From: an uncultured Rhodospirillales bacterium
GTDB lineage: Bacteria > Pseudomonadota > Alphaproteobacteria > Kiloniellales > Kiloniellaceae
NCBI GenBank assembly: GCA_913060675.1
Contig: CAJXUS010000035.1
Location: 1-44,828 of the forward strand
Reading direction: 5' to 3'
DNA: 44,828 nucleotides
The notes below the pieces were generated by a model that saw nothing but the letters and a program-made list of their open reading frames with translations, ran no database searches and was not told the DNA's origin. Shown here piece by piece: positions 8,211 to 16,637 of the stretch (its first letter is position 1; every line of letters begins with the position of its first letter). The position numbers were made by a program, and so were the translations under genes.

Positions 8211-8330
8211 GAAGCCGCAATCGGAATTGTGGGATATGGTTAGGCAGGAGCCTGAGAAAAATATTCTTGAGCGTAGCTCAGGGAGGCAATTTTTCTCAGG
8301 TTAATGGTTCCCACTCCTGATTGCGGCTTC
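8211..8330. repeat. Nested long inverted repeat at the end of the HIT gene
   Basis: Three inverted repeats are nested. The outer arms are GAAGCCGCAATC (8211-8222) and GATTGCGGCTTC (8319-8330). The middle arms are CCTGAGAAAAAT (8251-8262) and ATTTTTCTCAGG (8289-8300). The inner hairpin is TGAGC-GTA-GCTCA (8268-8280). Sequence between outer and middle arms is also partly complementary (GGA, GTGGGA and TTA blocks). The outer right arm lies inside the last codons of the HIT gene. It may terminate transcripts from either side or be an intergenic repeat element. Confidence 0.7.
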
Positions 8331-8717
8331 AAGTAAAACTCTTAAATTAGTGCTCTCTTTCTTACCGTAAGGAACAGTAGGATGTACGCCCCAGATCGGG
8401 CCTGGCCAAGCCGGATCCTCTTCAAAACGTGCAACAACGTGGATGTGTAATTGGGGAACCATGTTCCCCAACGCGGCAACATTAATCTTGAAAGCATTGA
8501 AATCTCGGACCAGAACTTCGGAAACGTTTCTTACTTCTTCCATAACTTCGGCCAATTTATCTGATGGCAGATCGTGCAAGTCACGTAAGCCCTGATAACG
8601 CGGCACCAAAACCAGCCAAGGGTATTGGCTGTCATTCATCAACAGAACCCGGCTGTGTGTCAGATCTGTAACGAAGATGGTGTCTGCTTCAAGGCGATCG
8701 TGAAGAGCAAAAGTCAT
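8301..8717 (-). CDS. HIT-like hydrolase family protein
   Basis: The protein belongs to the HIT (histidine triad) nucleotide hydrolase/transferase superfamily. The motif reads QLHIHVVAR, so the first triad histidine is replaced by glutamine while the middle (catalytic) and last histidines remain. The following FEEDPAWPGPIWG matches a proteobacterial HIT-like subfamily of uncertain substrate. I start at MTFALHDR (8717), giving 138 residues. The longer frame to 8786 runs into the 3' end of betB and adds sequence unlike HIT proteins. The gene follows betB after about 35 bp on the same strand, so co-transcription is possible. Its 3' end lies within the inverted repeat at 8211-8330. Confidence 0.85.
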   Translation of the reverse strand: MTFALHDRLEADTIFVTDLTHSRVLLMNDSQYPWLVLVPRYQGLRDLHDLPSDKLAEVMEEVRNVSEVLVRDFNAFKINVAALGNMVPQLHIHVVARFEEDPAWPGPIWGVHPTVPYGKKESTNLRVLLEAAIRSGNH

Positions 8718-8751
8718 ATTCCGATTACTTTCAATACGAATAATGTTTGGA

Positions 8752-10218
8752 TTAGTAAGGACAATCCACGTCACCCATTTCCACATAAATGGATTTAATC
8801 TGGGTAAAGTGATTTATGGCAACAGTACCATTCTCACGGCCTATACCTGATTGCTTGTAGCCGCCAAAAGGCATTTCAATCGGTGTGATGTTGTAGTTAT
8901 TGATCCAGCAAGTGCCAGCTTCAAGGTTCCCAATCACGCGGTGAGCGCGGTTGATGTCTTGTGTGAACACGCCCGCTGCAAGTCCAAACACTGTATCGTT
9001 AGCTGCGGCGACCACTTCGTCTTCATCTTCAAAGGTAATGACAGACATGACGGCACCGAAAATCTCTTCATTGGCGATCCGCATATTTGCTTTCACGTCT
9101 GTGAAGATGGCCGGTTCTACAAAGCAACCATTTTCAAAGCCATCAACCGCGACTTGGTTGCCGCCGTATGAAAGAGTTGCACCTTCATTCTTGCCGATCT
9201 CGATGTAGCTCAAAACTTTTTCCATGTGGTCTTTGTGGATGAGAGAGCCAACCTGAGTTTCAAGATCCATCGGATCGCCAATGATCATTTTTGAGGTGCG
9301 ATCGATCAGCTTTTCCAGGAAGGTTTCCTTGATGTCTTTGTGGACATAAACCCGTGTACCGTTAGAGCAAATCTCACCTTGGGTGTAGAAATTTGCGAGC
9401 ATTGCGGCGGATACCGCATTGTCGATGTTGGCGTCATCAAACACGATTAATGGAGACTTGCCACCAAGCTCAAGCGTAACGTGTTTTAGTGTTTTTGAGG
9501 CAGATTCCATCACGCGTTTACCTGTCGGAACAGATCCAGTGAGAGAGATTTTTTCGATTCCCTCGTGCTCAGCAAGCATTTGTCCTACAGAACCTAATCC
9601 TGAGACGACGTTGAACACGCCATCAGGAAGGCCAGCTTCGGTGTATATTTCAGCAAGTTTCAAAGCAGTAAGAGGGGTGACTTCGGATGCCTTGTAGATG
9701 ACCGAGTTACCGCAAGCGAGGGCCGGGGCTGATTTCCAGCACGCGATTTGAATTGGATAGTTCCAGGCGCCAATAGCTGCGCAAACACCCAGGGGTTCCT
9801 TGCGTGTATAGGCGAAGTTACCATTGGCCAGCTGGATGTGTTCTCCATTAATAGATGCAGCAAGACCTGCAAAGTATTCGATGCATTCTGCACCAGATTC
9901 CACGTCGACACAGTTTGCTTCCTGCATCGGCTTACCAGTATCAGTAACTTCTAAAGCAGCCAGCTCGTCATTGCGTTCACGAAGGAGGGCAACAGCCTTT
10001 AACAGGATGCGGCTACGTTCGGTTCCGCTCATCTTTGACCAAACTTTGAACCCGGCGTTTGCGGCAGTTACTGCTGTATCAATGTCTTTTGAGGACGCTA
10101 TTTGTACTTCGCAGATGGTTTCGCCAGTTGCAGGATTTACGGTTTCAAAGGTTTGTCCTGATGTGGCATCCACATAGCTACCGTTGATATATAGTTTTTG
10201 TGTTGGAAGCTGGGCCAT
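8752..10218 (-). CDS. betB: Betaine-aldehyde dehydrogenase BetB
   Basis: This 488-residue NAD(P)-dependent aldehyde dehydrogenase oxidises betaine aldehyde to glycine betaine, the second step from choline. The catalytic residues are present: E250 in VTLELGG and nucleophile C284 in [10 protein letters not shown]. Length and the full-length similarity to the BetB branch, including [16 protein letters not shown] near the C-terminus, support the call over generic aldehyde dehydrogenases. AAGGA lies about 12 bases before the ATG. It follows betI by 59 bp in the usual alphaproteobacterial order betI-betB. BetA, the choline dehydrogenase, is absent from the window and must be encoded elsewhere or replaced. 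Confidence 0.94.
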   Translation of the reverse strand: MAQLPTQKLYINGSYVDATSGQTFETVNPATGETICEVQIASSKDIDTAVTAANAGFKVWSKMSGTERSRILLKAVALLRERNDELAALEVTDTGKPMQEANCVDVESGAECIEYFAGLAASINGEHIQLANGNFAYTRKEPLGVCAAIGAWNYPIQIACWKSAPALACGNSVIYKASEVTPLTALKLAEIYTEAGLPDGVFNVVSGLGSVGQMLAEHEGIEKISLTGSVPTGKRVMESASKTLKHVTLELGGKSPLIVFDDANIDNAVSAAMLANFYTQGEICSNGTRVYVHKDIKETFLEKLIDRTSKMIIGDPMDLETQVGSLIHKDHMEKVLSYIEIGKNEGATLSYGGNQVAVDGFENGCFVEPAIFTDVKANMRIANEEIFGAVMSVITFEDEDEVVAAANDTVFGLAAGVFTQDINRAHRVIGNLEAGTCWINNYNITPIEMPFGGYKQSGIGRENGTVAINHFTQIKSIYVEMGDVDCPY

Positions 10219-10277
10219 TGTCTTTCGTCCTTGGTATAGATCTTGTTGTTCTTATTAAATAAAATGTCGGTACTCAG

Positions 10278-10865
10278 TTAATCCTGATTAACCAAAATTT
10301 GACTGTTGATGTAGCTTTCCATAATGGAAATTGCTTGTTTAGGCGTCACGCCGCCTTTTGTGAGAGCGCAACGGATCCAAAGCCCTTCGACCATCGCGGC
10401 AAGGCCGGTTGCGGTGCTCGCGACTTTCTCTGCGGGTAGAAGAGGCTTTAAGGCGTGCTGCAAATTACTCTGCATGCGCCGCTCATTAATTCTGTGTAGC
10501 CGCGCTAAATCAGGTGAAGTTGGCACCAGTGCCCAAAAAGCAAGCCATACATTAACCACACCTGGTTTAAATTGATCGTCGGAAAAGTTAGAGTTTACAA
10601 TTGCGAGCAGGCGTTCCATCGGGGTTCTCGCATGCAACAATTGACTTTTGGTCTCTTCCCCTAATACGCGCATAAGGTGTTGTTGTGTAGCGGTTAAGAG
10701 GCCTGATTTGTCTGAGAAATAATGTGCGACAATACCCGAAGACAGGCCTGCGCGCTTGCTGATTTTCGAAATGCTGGCATTGGTAAAGCCTTCTTCGTGG
10801 ATCATGGCAATCGTTGCCTCAATCAACTGAGCTTTCCTGATCTCTTCCATTCCGACTTTTGGCAA
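10278..10865 (-). CDS. betI: Transcriptional repressor BetI (TetR family)
   Basis: This 195-residue TetR-type repressor is expected to release DNA in the presence of choline. The N-terminal DNA-binding region contains EEGFTNASISKISKRAGLSS and GIVAHYFSDKSGLL (about 24-57), and the opening PKVGMEEIRKAQLIEATI is typical of BetI. The C-terminal domain should hold the choline pocket. It is first in the betI-betB transcript and divergent from choX. A 56-bp palindrome centred 178 bp upstream contains a BetI-like core (TTGATTGAACGTTCAATCAA), so autoregulation with control of the importer is likely. Confidence 0.93.
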   Translation of the reverse strand: MPKVGMEEIRKAQLIEATIAMIHEEGFTNASISKISKRAGLSSGIVAHYFSDKSGLLTATQQHLMRVLGEETKSQLLHARTPMERLLAIVNSNFSDDQFKPGVVNVWLAFWALVPTSPDLARLHRINERRMQSNLQHALKPLLPAEKVASTATGLAAMVEGLWIRCALTKGGVTPKQAISIMESYINSQILVNQD

Positions 10866-11015
10866 GTTCTTAAGTTCCCTTGAGCCCTTTTTCTATCCGT
10901 TCGGAGTCACAAGGACAGAAAAATTCATTTGCAATAACAGTCCAAATTTATTGATACTGCTTTGATTTTATTATTAGAATGTAACTCTATGGCTGAGCTT
11001 TATTATCTTTGTTGA

Positions 11016-11071
11016 CTCTATCAATAATTTATTTTGATTGAACGTTCAATCAAAATAAATTATTGATAGAG
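11016..11071. promoter_or_regulatory. 56-bp perfect palindrome, candidate BetI operator
   Basis: Two 28-bp arms (11016-11043 and 11044-11071) are exact reverse complements with no loop. The centre, TTGATTGAACGTTCAATCAA, resembles known BetI operators. It lies in the 351-bp gap between betI and choX. Any promoter element inside one arm appears identically on the other strand, so it could drive both transcripts in the same way. The rest of the gap shows no gene. Confidence 0.8.
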
Positions 11072-11216
11072 GGGTAGCGACGTTCTTACATGTCGTTCAA
11101 GGGAGTTAATCAGGCAATAAACCTGCAAAAAAAGAACAAAACCGCAGGGATTTTGCTATAAATATAATTCAAGCCTCTGGATTCATTCCGAGCGCAAAAA
11201 AAATGGAGACAAGTGA

Positions 11217-12167
11217 ATGAAGCTCAAACACTTGGTTTCGGCTAGCACTTTAGCTATTGCTGCCGCTGCACTATCAACTGGTGCGCAAGCCGCCGACCCA
11301 GCAAGTTGTCAGTCTGTAACCTTCTCTGATGTTGGTTGGACTGATATTACAGCAACAACAGCAACGACTTCTGTTGTCCTAGAAGGTCTTGGTTACAAGC
11401 CTGAAACTCAAATCCTTTCTGTACCAGTGACTTATGCCGGTCTGAAAAATGCCGATATCGATATTTTCCTCGGCAACTGGATGCCTACAATGGAAGCTGA
11501 TATCGCACCGTACCGCGAAGAAGGTTCTGTTGAGACAGTGCGTGTGAACTTGGAAGGCGCGAAATACACCCTTGCAGTTCCAAAATATCTTGCCGACAAA
11601 GGTCTTAAAGATTTTGCTGATATCGCAAAATTCAAAGATGAGCTCGATGGTAAAATCTATGGTATTGAGCCTGGTAATGACGGTAACCGTCTGATTCAAG
11701 ATATGATCGATGCAGATACTTTTGGTCTCAAAGGTTTTGAAGTTGTTGAGTCTTCTGAAGCAGGCATGCTGTCTCAGGTTGCTCGTTCAACCCGTCGCGA
11801 CAAGGGAGTTGTCTTCCTTGGTTGGGCACCACACCCAATGAACTCTAACTTCGAACTTACTTATCTTTCAGGTGGCGATGCTATCTTTGGTGAGAATTTC
11901 GGTGGTGCAAACGTTTATACAAACGTTCGTAAAGGTTACGCAGCTGATTGCCCGAACATGGGTAAATTGCTTGGCAACCTTCAGTTCTCCCTCGCAATGG
12001 AAAACGAAGTTATGGGCGCTATCCTTGATGATGGTAAAGACGGCCCCGTTGCTGCTACTGATTGGTTGAAAGCAAACCCAGGTGCACTTGATGCTTGGCT
12101 TGCTGGTGTTACCACATTTGATGGTGGCGACGGCCTTGCTGCAGTAAAAGCTCACCTTGGTCTCTAA
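11217..12167 (+). CDS. choX: Choline ABC transporter substrate-binding protein ChoX
   Basis: This 316-residue periplasmic protein of the OpuAC/ProX superfamily matches the choline-binding ChoX branch. The signal peptide ends at AQA (25), giving a mature protein starting near ADPASCQ. The segment FSDVGWTDITATTAT (37-51) and the tryptophan in FLGNWMP (88) supply aromatic residues of the kind that cage the trimethylammonium group. It should deliver choline to ChoW/ChoV. GGAGAC precedes the ATG. The gene heads a choXWV operon divergent from betI, and the palindrome at 11016 probably controls both. A hairpin after the stop may reduce downstream transcription. Confidence 0.92.
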   Translation: MKLKHLVSASTLAIAAAALSTGAQAADPASCQSVTFSDVGWTDITATTATTSVVLEGLGYKPETQILSVPVTYAGLKNADIDIFLGNWMPTMEADIAPYREEGSVETVRVNLEGAKYTLAVPKYLADKGLKDFADIAKFKDELDGKIYGIEPGNDGNRLIQDMIDADTFGLKGFEVVESSEAGMLSQVARSTRRDKGVVFLGWAPHPMNSNFELTYLSGGDAIFGENFGGANVYTNVRKGYAADCPNMGKLLGNLQFSLAMENEVMGAILDDGKDGPVAATDWLKANPGALDAWLAGVTTFDGGDGLAAVKAHLGL

Positions 12168-12193
12168 ATTGGTCACCAAGTAAATATGTTACA

Positions 12194-12218
12194 GAGGGCT
12201 GGCATTTTGTCAGCCCTC
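12194..12218 (+). terminator. Hairpin between choX and choW (partial terminator)
   Basis: GAGGGCTG (12194-12201) pairs with CAGCCCTC (12211-12218); inner G-U and C-G pairs leave an ATTTT loop. Only a weak T-rich tail follows (TTGTATGTTT). Such hairpins often leave the binding-protein gene more highly expressed than the permease and ATPase. Confidence 0.6.
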
Positions 12219-12369
12219 TTGTATGTTTAATGAAAATAAAACCAGTGATGGTAAGTGTGCATCTAAATAATAGTTAAATGGGCACGGACTGGATAAAAAC
12301 TGGCTGAAATAAAAATGGGCGAGAGCTCGATAAAACGTCGAGTTTGCTTTTAGAACAGAGGGATTTACT

Positions 12370-13230
12370 ATGTCCGGCATCGAACAATGGTTGGTTGACC
12401 ATAAAATTCCTGTAGGCAGTTGGGGTGAGAGTTTTTTCGATTTTCTCATCGAAAATTTTGCAGGGTTTTTTGACGCGATTACAGATGGTGGTAGCTTTTT
12501 GATCGATGGGTCGGTCGAATTACTTTTATTGGTTCCATCCGTTATCTTGATTGTGTTGGTAACAGCGATAGCCCAGTATTTACAACGGTCTTGGAAGCTC
12601 TCCCTCTTTGTCGTCCTCTCGTTGTTATTCATTATTAATCAGGGCTATTGGGAAGAGACAATTGAATCCCTGGTACTGGTAGTCTACGCCACGATGGTTT
12701 GTATGTTTGCAGGTGTGCCACTTGGTATTGCCGCCGCTCACCGTCCTTGGCTTTATTCAATTTTACGGCCCGTTTTAGATTTGTTGCAGACAATCCCAAC
12801 TTTCGTGTACCTCATTCCTGCGATGACCCTTTTTGGTCTTGGCATGGTGCCTGCACTTGTTGCAACGGTTATCTTTGCTATTGCGGCCCCGGTTCGCTTG
12901 ACCCACCTCGGTGTGTCTTCGGTACCCAAGCCTTTGGTTGAAGCTGCAGAATCTTTTGGCGCTACGAAAAAACAACTGCTCTGGAAAGTCGAAATTCCCT
13001 ATGCTCTTCCCACGATAATGGCGGGAGTAACCCAGTGTATTATGTTGTCTTTGTCTATGGTTGTTATCGGGGCGCTGGTTGGTGCTAGTGGTCTTGGTAA
13101 ACCAGTTGTTCGTGCTCTAAACTCACGACAAATCGATATGGGTATCGAAGCTGGTTTGGCCATTGTTATTGTCGCGATCTTACTTGATCGACTTTGTAAA
13201 CAACGTAATGCCCCAGTTGATGGCGCTTAA
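12370..13230 (+). CDS. choW: Choline ABC transporter permease ChoW
   Basis: This 286-residue inner-membrane protein belongs to the ProW/OpuAB permease family. Several hydrophobic segments run from about residue 50 to the end. The EAA-type cytoplasmic loop that contacts the ATPase is around LVEAAESFGATKKQLLWKVE (189-208). An early charged or amphipathic stretch (residues 1-40) precedes the membrane region, as in ProW relatives. An AGAGGGA Shine-Dalgarno precedes the ATG. It is separated from choX by 202 bp containing a hairpin and is followed by choV 14 bp after its stop. Choline is inferred from ChoX and the bet genes; betaine or related compounds are possible. Confidence 0.9.
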   Translation: MSGIEQWLVDHKIPVGSWGESFFDFLIENFAGFFDAITDGGSFLIDGSVELLLLVPSVILIVLVTAIAQYLQRSWKLSLFVVLSLLFIINQGYWEETIESLVLVVYATMVCMFAGVPLGIAAAHRPWLYSILRPVLDLLQTIPTFVYLIPAMTLFGLGMVPALVATVIFAIAAPVRLTHLGVSSVPKPLVEAAESFGATKKQLLWKVEIPYALPTIMAGVTQCIMLSLSMVVIGALVGASGLGKPVVRALNSRQIDMGIEAGLAIVIVAILLDRLCKQRNAPVDGA

Positions 13231-13244
13231 GGTAGGGATGGAGC

Positions 13245-14450
13245 ATGAACATGTCAGCTGTTGAATTTAAAAACGTCGATATCATCTTTGGTGATAACCA
13301 AAAAGAAGCCATTCCTATGGTCGACGCGGGGAAAACCCGCGATGAAATTCTAGAAGCAACCGGGTGTGTCCTCGGTGTTGCCGATGGATCCATTAAGATC
13401 GAAGAGGGCGAGATCTGTGTTCTCATGGGGCTTTCTGGATCTGGAAAATCCACATTATTGCGCGCTGTAAATGGCTTGAACCCTGTGACCCGTGGTGAGG
13501 TTCTCGTTCAAGATGGTGATTCCATGGTGGATGTTGCCTCTTGTGACGCCAAAACACTACGCTATATGCGTATGGAACGTGTTTCGATGGTGTTCCAGCA
13601 ATTTGCGCTTTTACCTTGGCGAACAGTTGCAGAAAACGTTGGTCTCGGACTTGAGCTCAAGGGAATGCCTAAAGCTGAACGCGAAGCCATCGTAGACGAA
13701 AAACTCAAGATGGTGAGCTTGGATCAGTGGAAAGATAAATATGCGCATGAGCTTTCTGGTGGTATGCAACAACGTGTGGGTCTAGCACGTGCCTTTGCCA
13801 CTGACGCTGATATCCTCCTTATGGATGAGCCCTTTTCTGCGCTTGACCCTTTGATCCGTGATCACCTCCAGGATGAACTCTTGGAGTTACAACGTAATCT
13901 GAAAAAGACGATTATTTTTGTTAGTCATGATTTGGATGAAGCTCTAAAAATAGGGACTCATATTGCGATAATGGAAGGCGGCCGTATCGTTCAGTACGGC
14001 GAACCGGAAGAAATCGTTCTCAATCCTGCAAATGAATACGTTGCTGAATTTGTTGCGCATATGAATCCACTGAACGTTCTGCGTTGTGCTTCACTTATGA
14101 CAGTTACGGAAGATCTGAGGAAAGATAAAGACCGGGTGATCTTGGACAAATACGATGCTTTCAAGGTTTCCCTTGGCAACGATGGTGCAGTAAGCAAAGT
14201 CTCGTTTGAAGATAAAGTAGATTTAAAGCTCTTCAGTTTCGGGGAAGAAAATCATCTTTCGGATATTGGTGAGGATACTATCGTTATTACATCTCCTGAA
14301 ATCACAATGAAGCGGGCGATTGAACTCCGACAGGCTACAGGTAATCCAGTATTGCTAGCTGTTGATAATCGTCTAGTCGGCGTTGTTGGGGATGAGGAAA
14401 TTTATCAGGGCATTCTTCGCCAAAGCTCCATAGCTGACGCGGCTGAATAG
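13245..14450 (+). CDS. choV: Choline ABC transporter ATP-binding protein ChoV
   Basis: This 401-residue ProV/OpuAA-type ATPase drives choline uptake with ChoW. Walker A is GLSGSGKS (62-69), the signature is LSGGMQQR (170-177) and Walker B is ILLMDEP (190-196). The first 45 residues form the extra N-terminal segment typical of this branch. Residues after about 275 form a CBS-like regulatory tail, which in ProV/OpuA relatives senses ionic strength; here the repeats are diverged. GGAG lies close before the first ATG, with a second ATG two codons later. The downstream HAD gene starts 18 bp after the stop and may be co-transcribed. Confidence 0.92.
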   Translation: MNMSAVEFKNVDIIFGDNQKEAIPMVDAGKTRDEILEATGCVLGVADGSIKIEEGEICVLMGLSGSGKSTLLRAVNGLNPVTRGEVLVQDGDSMVDVASCDAKTLRYMRMERVSMVFQQFALLPWRTVAENVGLGLELKGMPKAEREAIVDEKLKMVSLDQWKDKYAHELSGGMQQRVGLARAFATDADILLMDEPFSALDPLIRDHLQDELLELQRNLKKTIIFVSHDLDEALKIGTHIAIMEGGRIVQYGEPEEIVLNPANEYVAEFVAHMNPLNVLRCASLMTVTEDLRKDKDRVILDKYDAFKVSLGNDGAVSKVSFEDKVDLKLFSFGEENHLSDIGEDTIVITSPEITMKRAIELRQATGNPVLLAVDNRLVGVVGDEEIYQGILRQSSIADAAE

Positions 14451-14468
14451 TCTTAGGAACCCAAAAGT

Positions 14469-15167
14469 ATGACAATAAAAGCAATTCTTTTTGATAAGGA
14501 TGGCACGCTACTTGACTATGAACAAAGTTGGATGCCATTGAACCGTAAAGCGGCCTTGATGGCGGCGGAGGGGGACGAAAGTCTTGCCGCCAAGCTTTTA
14601 GCTGAAACAGGATACGACCATCACTTAGGTCGGGTTCTTCCCGGCTCAATGCTGGCTGCCAGTAGTAATGGCGAGATAGTTGCCAAGTGGTGCGAACATC
14701 TTCCTAATGCTGATTATGAAACGCTCATTATTAAGGTGGAAACCATCTTCCAGGAAGATGGTGAGGCCGCTGCTGTTGCAGTCACTGAGCTGGATGTTTT
14801 ATTTAATCGCTTAAAAGCGCGTGGGCTAAAGTTGGGTGTTGCTACGAGTGATAGTGAGCAGGGCGCACGACGTTCTCTTGGTCGTTTTAATGCTTTGGAT
14901 AAATTGGACTTTGTCGCAGGATATGATTCTGGCCACGGCCTTAAACCCACGGCCGGTATGGTCAACGGATTTTGTGCTGCCTTGGCGTTATCGCCCAGTA
15001 ATGTCATGGTTGTCGGGGATAACCTTCATGACATGGAAATGGGTGTGAATGCGGAGGTGGGGATAAAAGTTGGCGTTCTTACCGGAACTTCTGAACGCGA
15101 TGTTCTCGCTACTCTGGCAGATCACGTTCTTACATCAATCGAAGAACTTGAGAGTATCCTAGATTAG
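14469..15167 (+). CDS. HAD-family phosphatase, phosphoglycolate-phosphatase-like
   Basis: This 232-residue haloacid-dehalogenase-superfamily hydrolase probably removes phosphate from a small molecule. All four motifs are visible: DKDGT with nucleophile D9 and acid D11, the threonine/serine of ATSD (motif II), the lysine in LKP (motif III), and VVGDNLHDMEMG (motif IV, Mg binding). A helical cap lies between motifs I and II, as in the Gph/phosphonatase group. It is the last gene of the choXWV transcription unit, ending at the terminator at 15206. A choline-phosphate or phosphoglycolate substrate is conceivable, but the sequence does not decide it. Confidence 0.85.
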   Translation: MTIKAILFDKDGTLLDYEQSWMPLNRKAALMAAEGDESLAAKLLAETGYDHHLGRVLPGSMLAASSNGEIVAKWCEHLPNADYETLIIKVETIFQEDGEAAAVAVTELDVLFNRLKARGLKLGVATSDSEQGARRSLGRFNALDKLDFVAGYDSGHGLKPTAGMVNGFCAALALSPSNVMVVGDNLHDMEMGVNAEVGIKVGVLTGTSERDVLATLADHVLTSIEELESILD

Positions 15168-15205
15168 ATTTCGGGCCTTAGTCGATTCTCAGAGGTGAGC
15201 TTATA

Positions 15206-15242
15206 AAAAAGAGGGTAGCAAATTAATTGCTGCCCTCTTTTT
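15206..15242. terminator. Bidirectional terminator between the HAD and BHMT genes
   Basis: AAAAAGAGGG (15206-15215) and AGCAA pair with TTGCT and CCCTCTTTTT, with one T-G wobble and an ATTAA loop. A-runs and T-runs on both sides suit termination of the plus-strand HAD gene and the minus-strand methyltransferase gene. Confidence 0.85.
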
Positions 15243-15260
15243 AGTATTTATGTGGTTTAA

Positions 15261-16349
15261 TTAAACCTCACCAGGAAACTTACCGTCATCAGCGGCCTTA
15301 CGCTTTGGGTCGCGGCCCTTGCGTTTACGTCCGCCGCCAGTAACTGGTTCTTCTGGTTTTGCACCGAGAGGGCCAGCTTCGTTCATTGCGCGGGCACCAT
15401 TTGATATCTCCCCTAAGCGAGATACAATCTCTTCAAGGCTTGGTTTTGGGCCACGGGTGTGGTTATCCAAGGCTTCACGCATATATTTGACATGGTTTGG
15501 GGTCGTTCCACAGCAACCACCAACAATCTTGATGCCAGAATCAACTGCAATCGTTGCGTATTCTGCCATGAGTTCCGGTGTGCCGGTATAACGGATAGCC
15601 CCGTCAACATATTCAGGAATACCACAGTTGCTTTTTGAAACGAGAACGTCGCCTTCTTCGGCACACATTGCCATATTTTGCAAAGCGGTTACCATTTCAG
15701 ATGCGCCAACTCCACAGTTAGCGCCATAAGCGACAGGTACAGGAGAGAGATCTTTTACACGCCTTGCAAAATCAGCAGGGGTTAGCCCCATCATTGTACG
15801 GCCGTTGGTATCGAAGCTCAGGGTCGTTACGATTGGTAATCCGGTTTCGCTACAGGCTGTAACGGCTGCTTCAAGTTCTTCAGGGGCAGAAATGGTTTCT
15901 AACCACAGAACATCAGCGCCAGCTTCAGCAAGAGCAAAGGCCTGTTCGCGGAAGGCGGCAATCCCTTCTTCACGGGTTAGGGTTCCTACAGGTTCAAAGA
16001 TGTCACCCGTTGGCCCCATTGAACCTGCGACAATTACAGGGCGACCTGCATCATCAGCTACCTTTTTTGTAATTTTTACAGCAGCAGCATTGATTTCAAC
16101 TACACGATCTTGGGCTTTGTGTAGTTTCATCCGGTTGCGGGTGCCGCCAAAGGTATTGGTTAGGATGATATCTGAACCCGCATCAACAAAGGATTTTTGC
16201 AGGTCGTAAATTTTCTCTGGCTCATCAACGTTCCAGAGCTCGGGAGCATCGCCCGTTTGGAGGCCAACTTCAAAAAGGTTTGTGCCCGTCGCGCCATCAG
16301 CCAATAGCCAGTCACGCGTTTTGAGGAGTTCTAGAAATTTATTTGCCAT
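15261..16349 (-). CDS. bmt: Betaine-homocysteine S-methyltransferase family protein
   Basis: This cytoplasmic zinc enzyme should transfer a methyl group from glycine betaine to homocysteine, yielding methionine and dimethylglycine. It has the homocysteine S-methyltransferase barrel with zinc ligands C212 (GANCG) and C279/C280 (GGCCGT). The N-terminal ADGATGTNL (17-25) is a family signature. The barrel ends near residue 315. About 45 further residues form a tail with a basic block, GGGRKRKGRDPKRKAADDG (338-356), not expected for catalysis. Placement beside choXWV and betIB supports betaine over S-methylmethionine as donor. No clear Shine-Dalgarno is seen before the ATG. Confidence 0.88.
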   Translation of the reverse strand: MANKFLELLKTRDWLLADGATGTNLFEVGLQTGDAPELWNVDEPEKIYDLQKSFVDAGSDIILTNTFGGTRNRMKLHKAQDRVVEINAAAVKITKKVADDAGRPVIVAGSMGPTGDIFEPVGTLTREEGIAAFREQAFALAEAGADVLWLETISAPEELEAAVTACSETGLPIVTTLSFDTNGRTMMGLTPADFARRVKDLSPVPVAYGANCGVGASEMVTALQNMAMCAEEGDVLVSKSNCGIPEYVDGAIRYTGTPELMAEYATIAVDSGIKIVGGCCGTTPNHVKYMREALDNHTRGPKPSLEEIVSRLGEISNGARAMNEAGPLGAKPEEPVTGGGRKRKGRDPKRKAADDGKFPGEV

Positions 16350-16606
16350 GGTTCAGTTATCACATAAATTTGAAATTAATCCGTTATCAGAAATTAGGCG
16401 CTTTTTTGAAGATACGCAAGCTATATCAGGATTTCTTTATATGGTTTTGTTGGGTATTATAGTTAACGTCCCTTGTATTTCGAAAGACGTGAACTAATTG
16501 GGTCATAAAAGTGACATTTATACTTCTGGTGGGTGTTCATTTAGGCAAAATAAGTATAGGTATATGCTGCTCGCGATATTTTCCCCGCAGCGCTGACATT
16601 AAAACA

Positions 16607-16628
16607 CCGGATTTTTTATTAAATCCGG
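16607..16628 (+). promoter_or_regulatory. Hairpin touching the start of the kinase-like gene
   Basis: CCGGATTT (16607-16614) pairs perfectly with AAATCCGG (16621-16628) around a TTTATT loop. The stem ends one base before the first ATG (16629) and nine before the preferred ATG (16638), so folding could affect ribosome access. No T-run follows, so a terminator is unlikely. The rest of the 288-bp gap before it holds no clear gene. Confidence 0.5.
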
Positions 16629-16637
16629 ATGGGGAAT

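Noticed and set aside
8718..8786. N-terminal extension of the HIT gene
   Set aside because: It overlaps the end of betB and precedes the usual HIT start by 23 residues.
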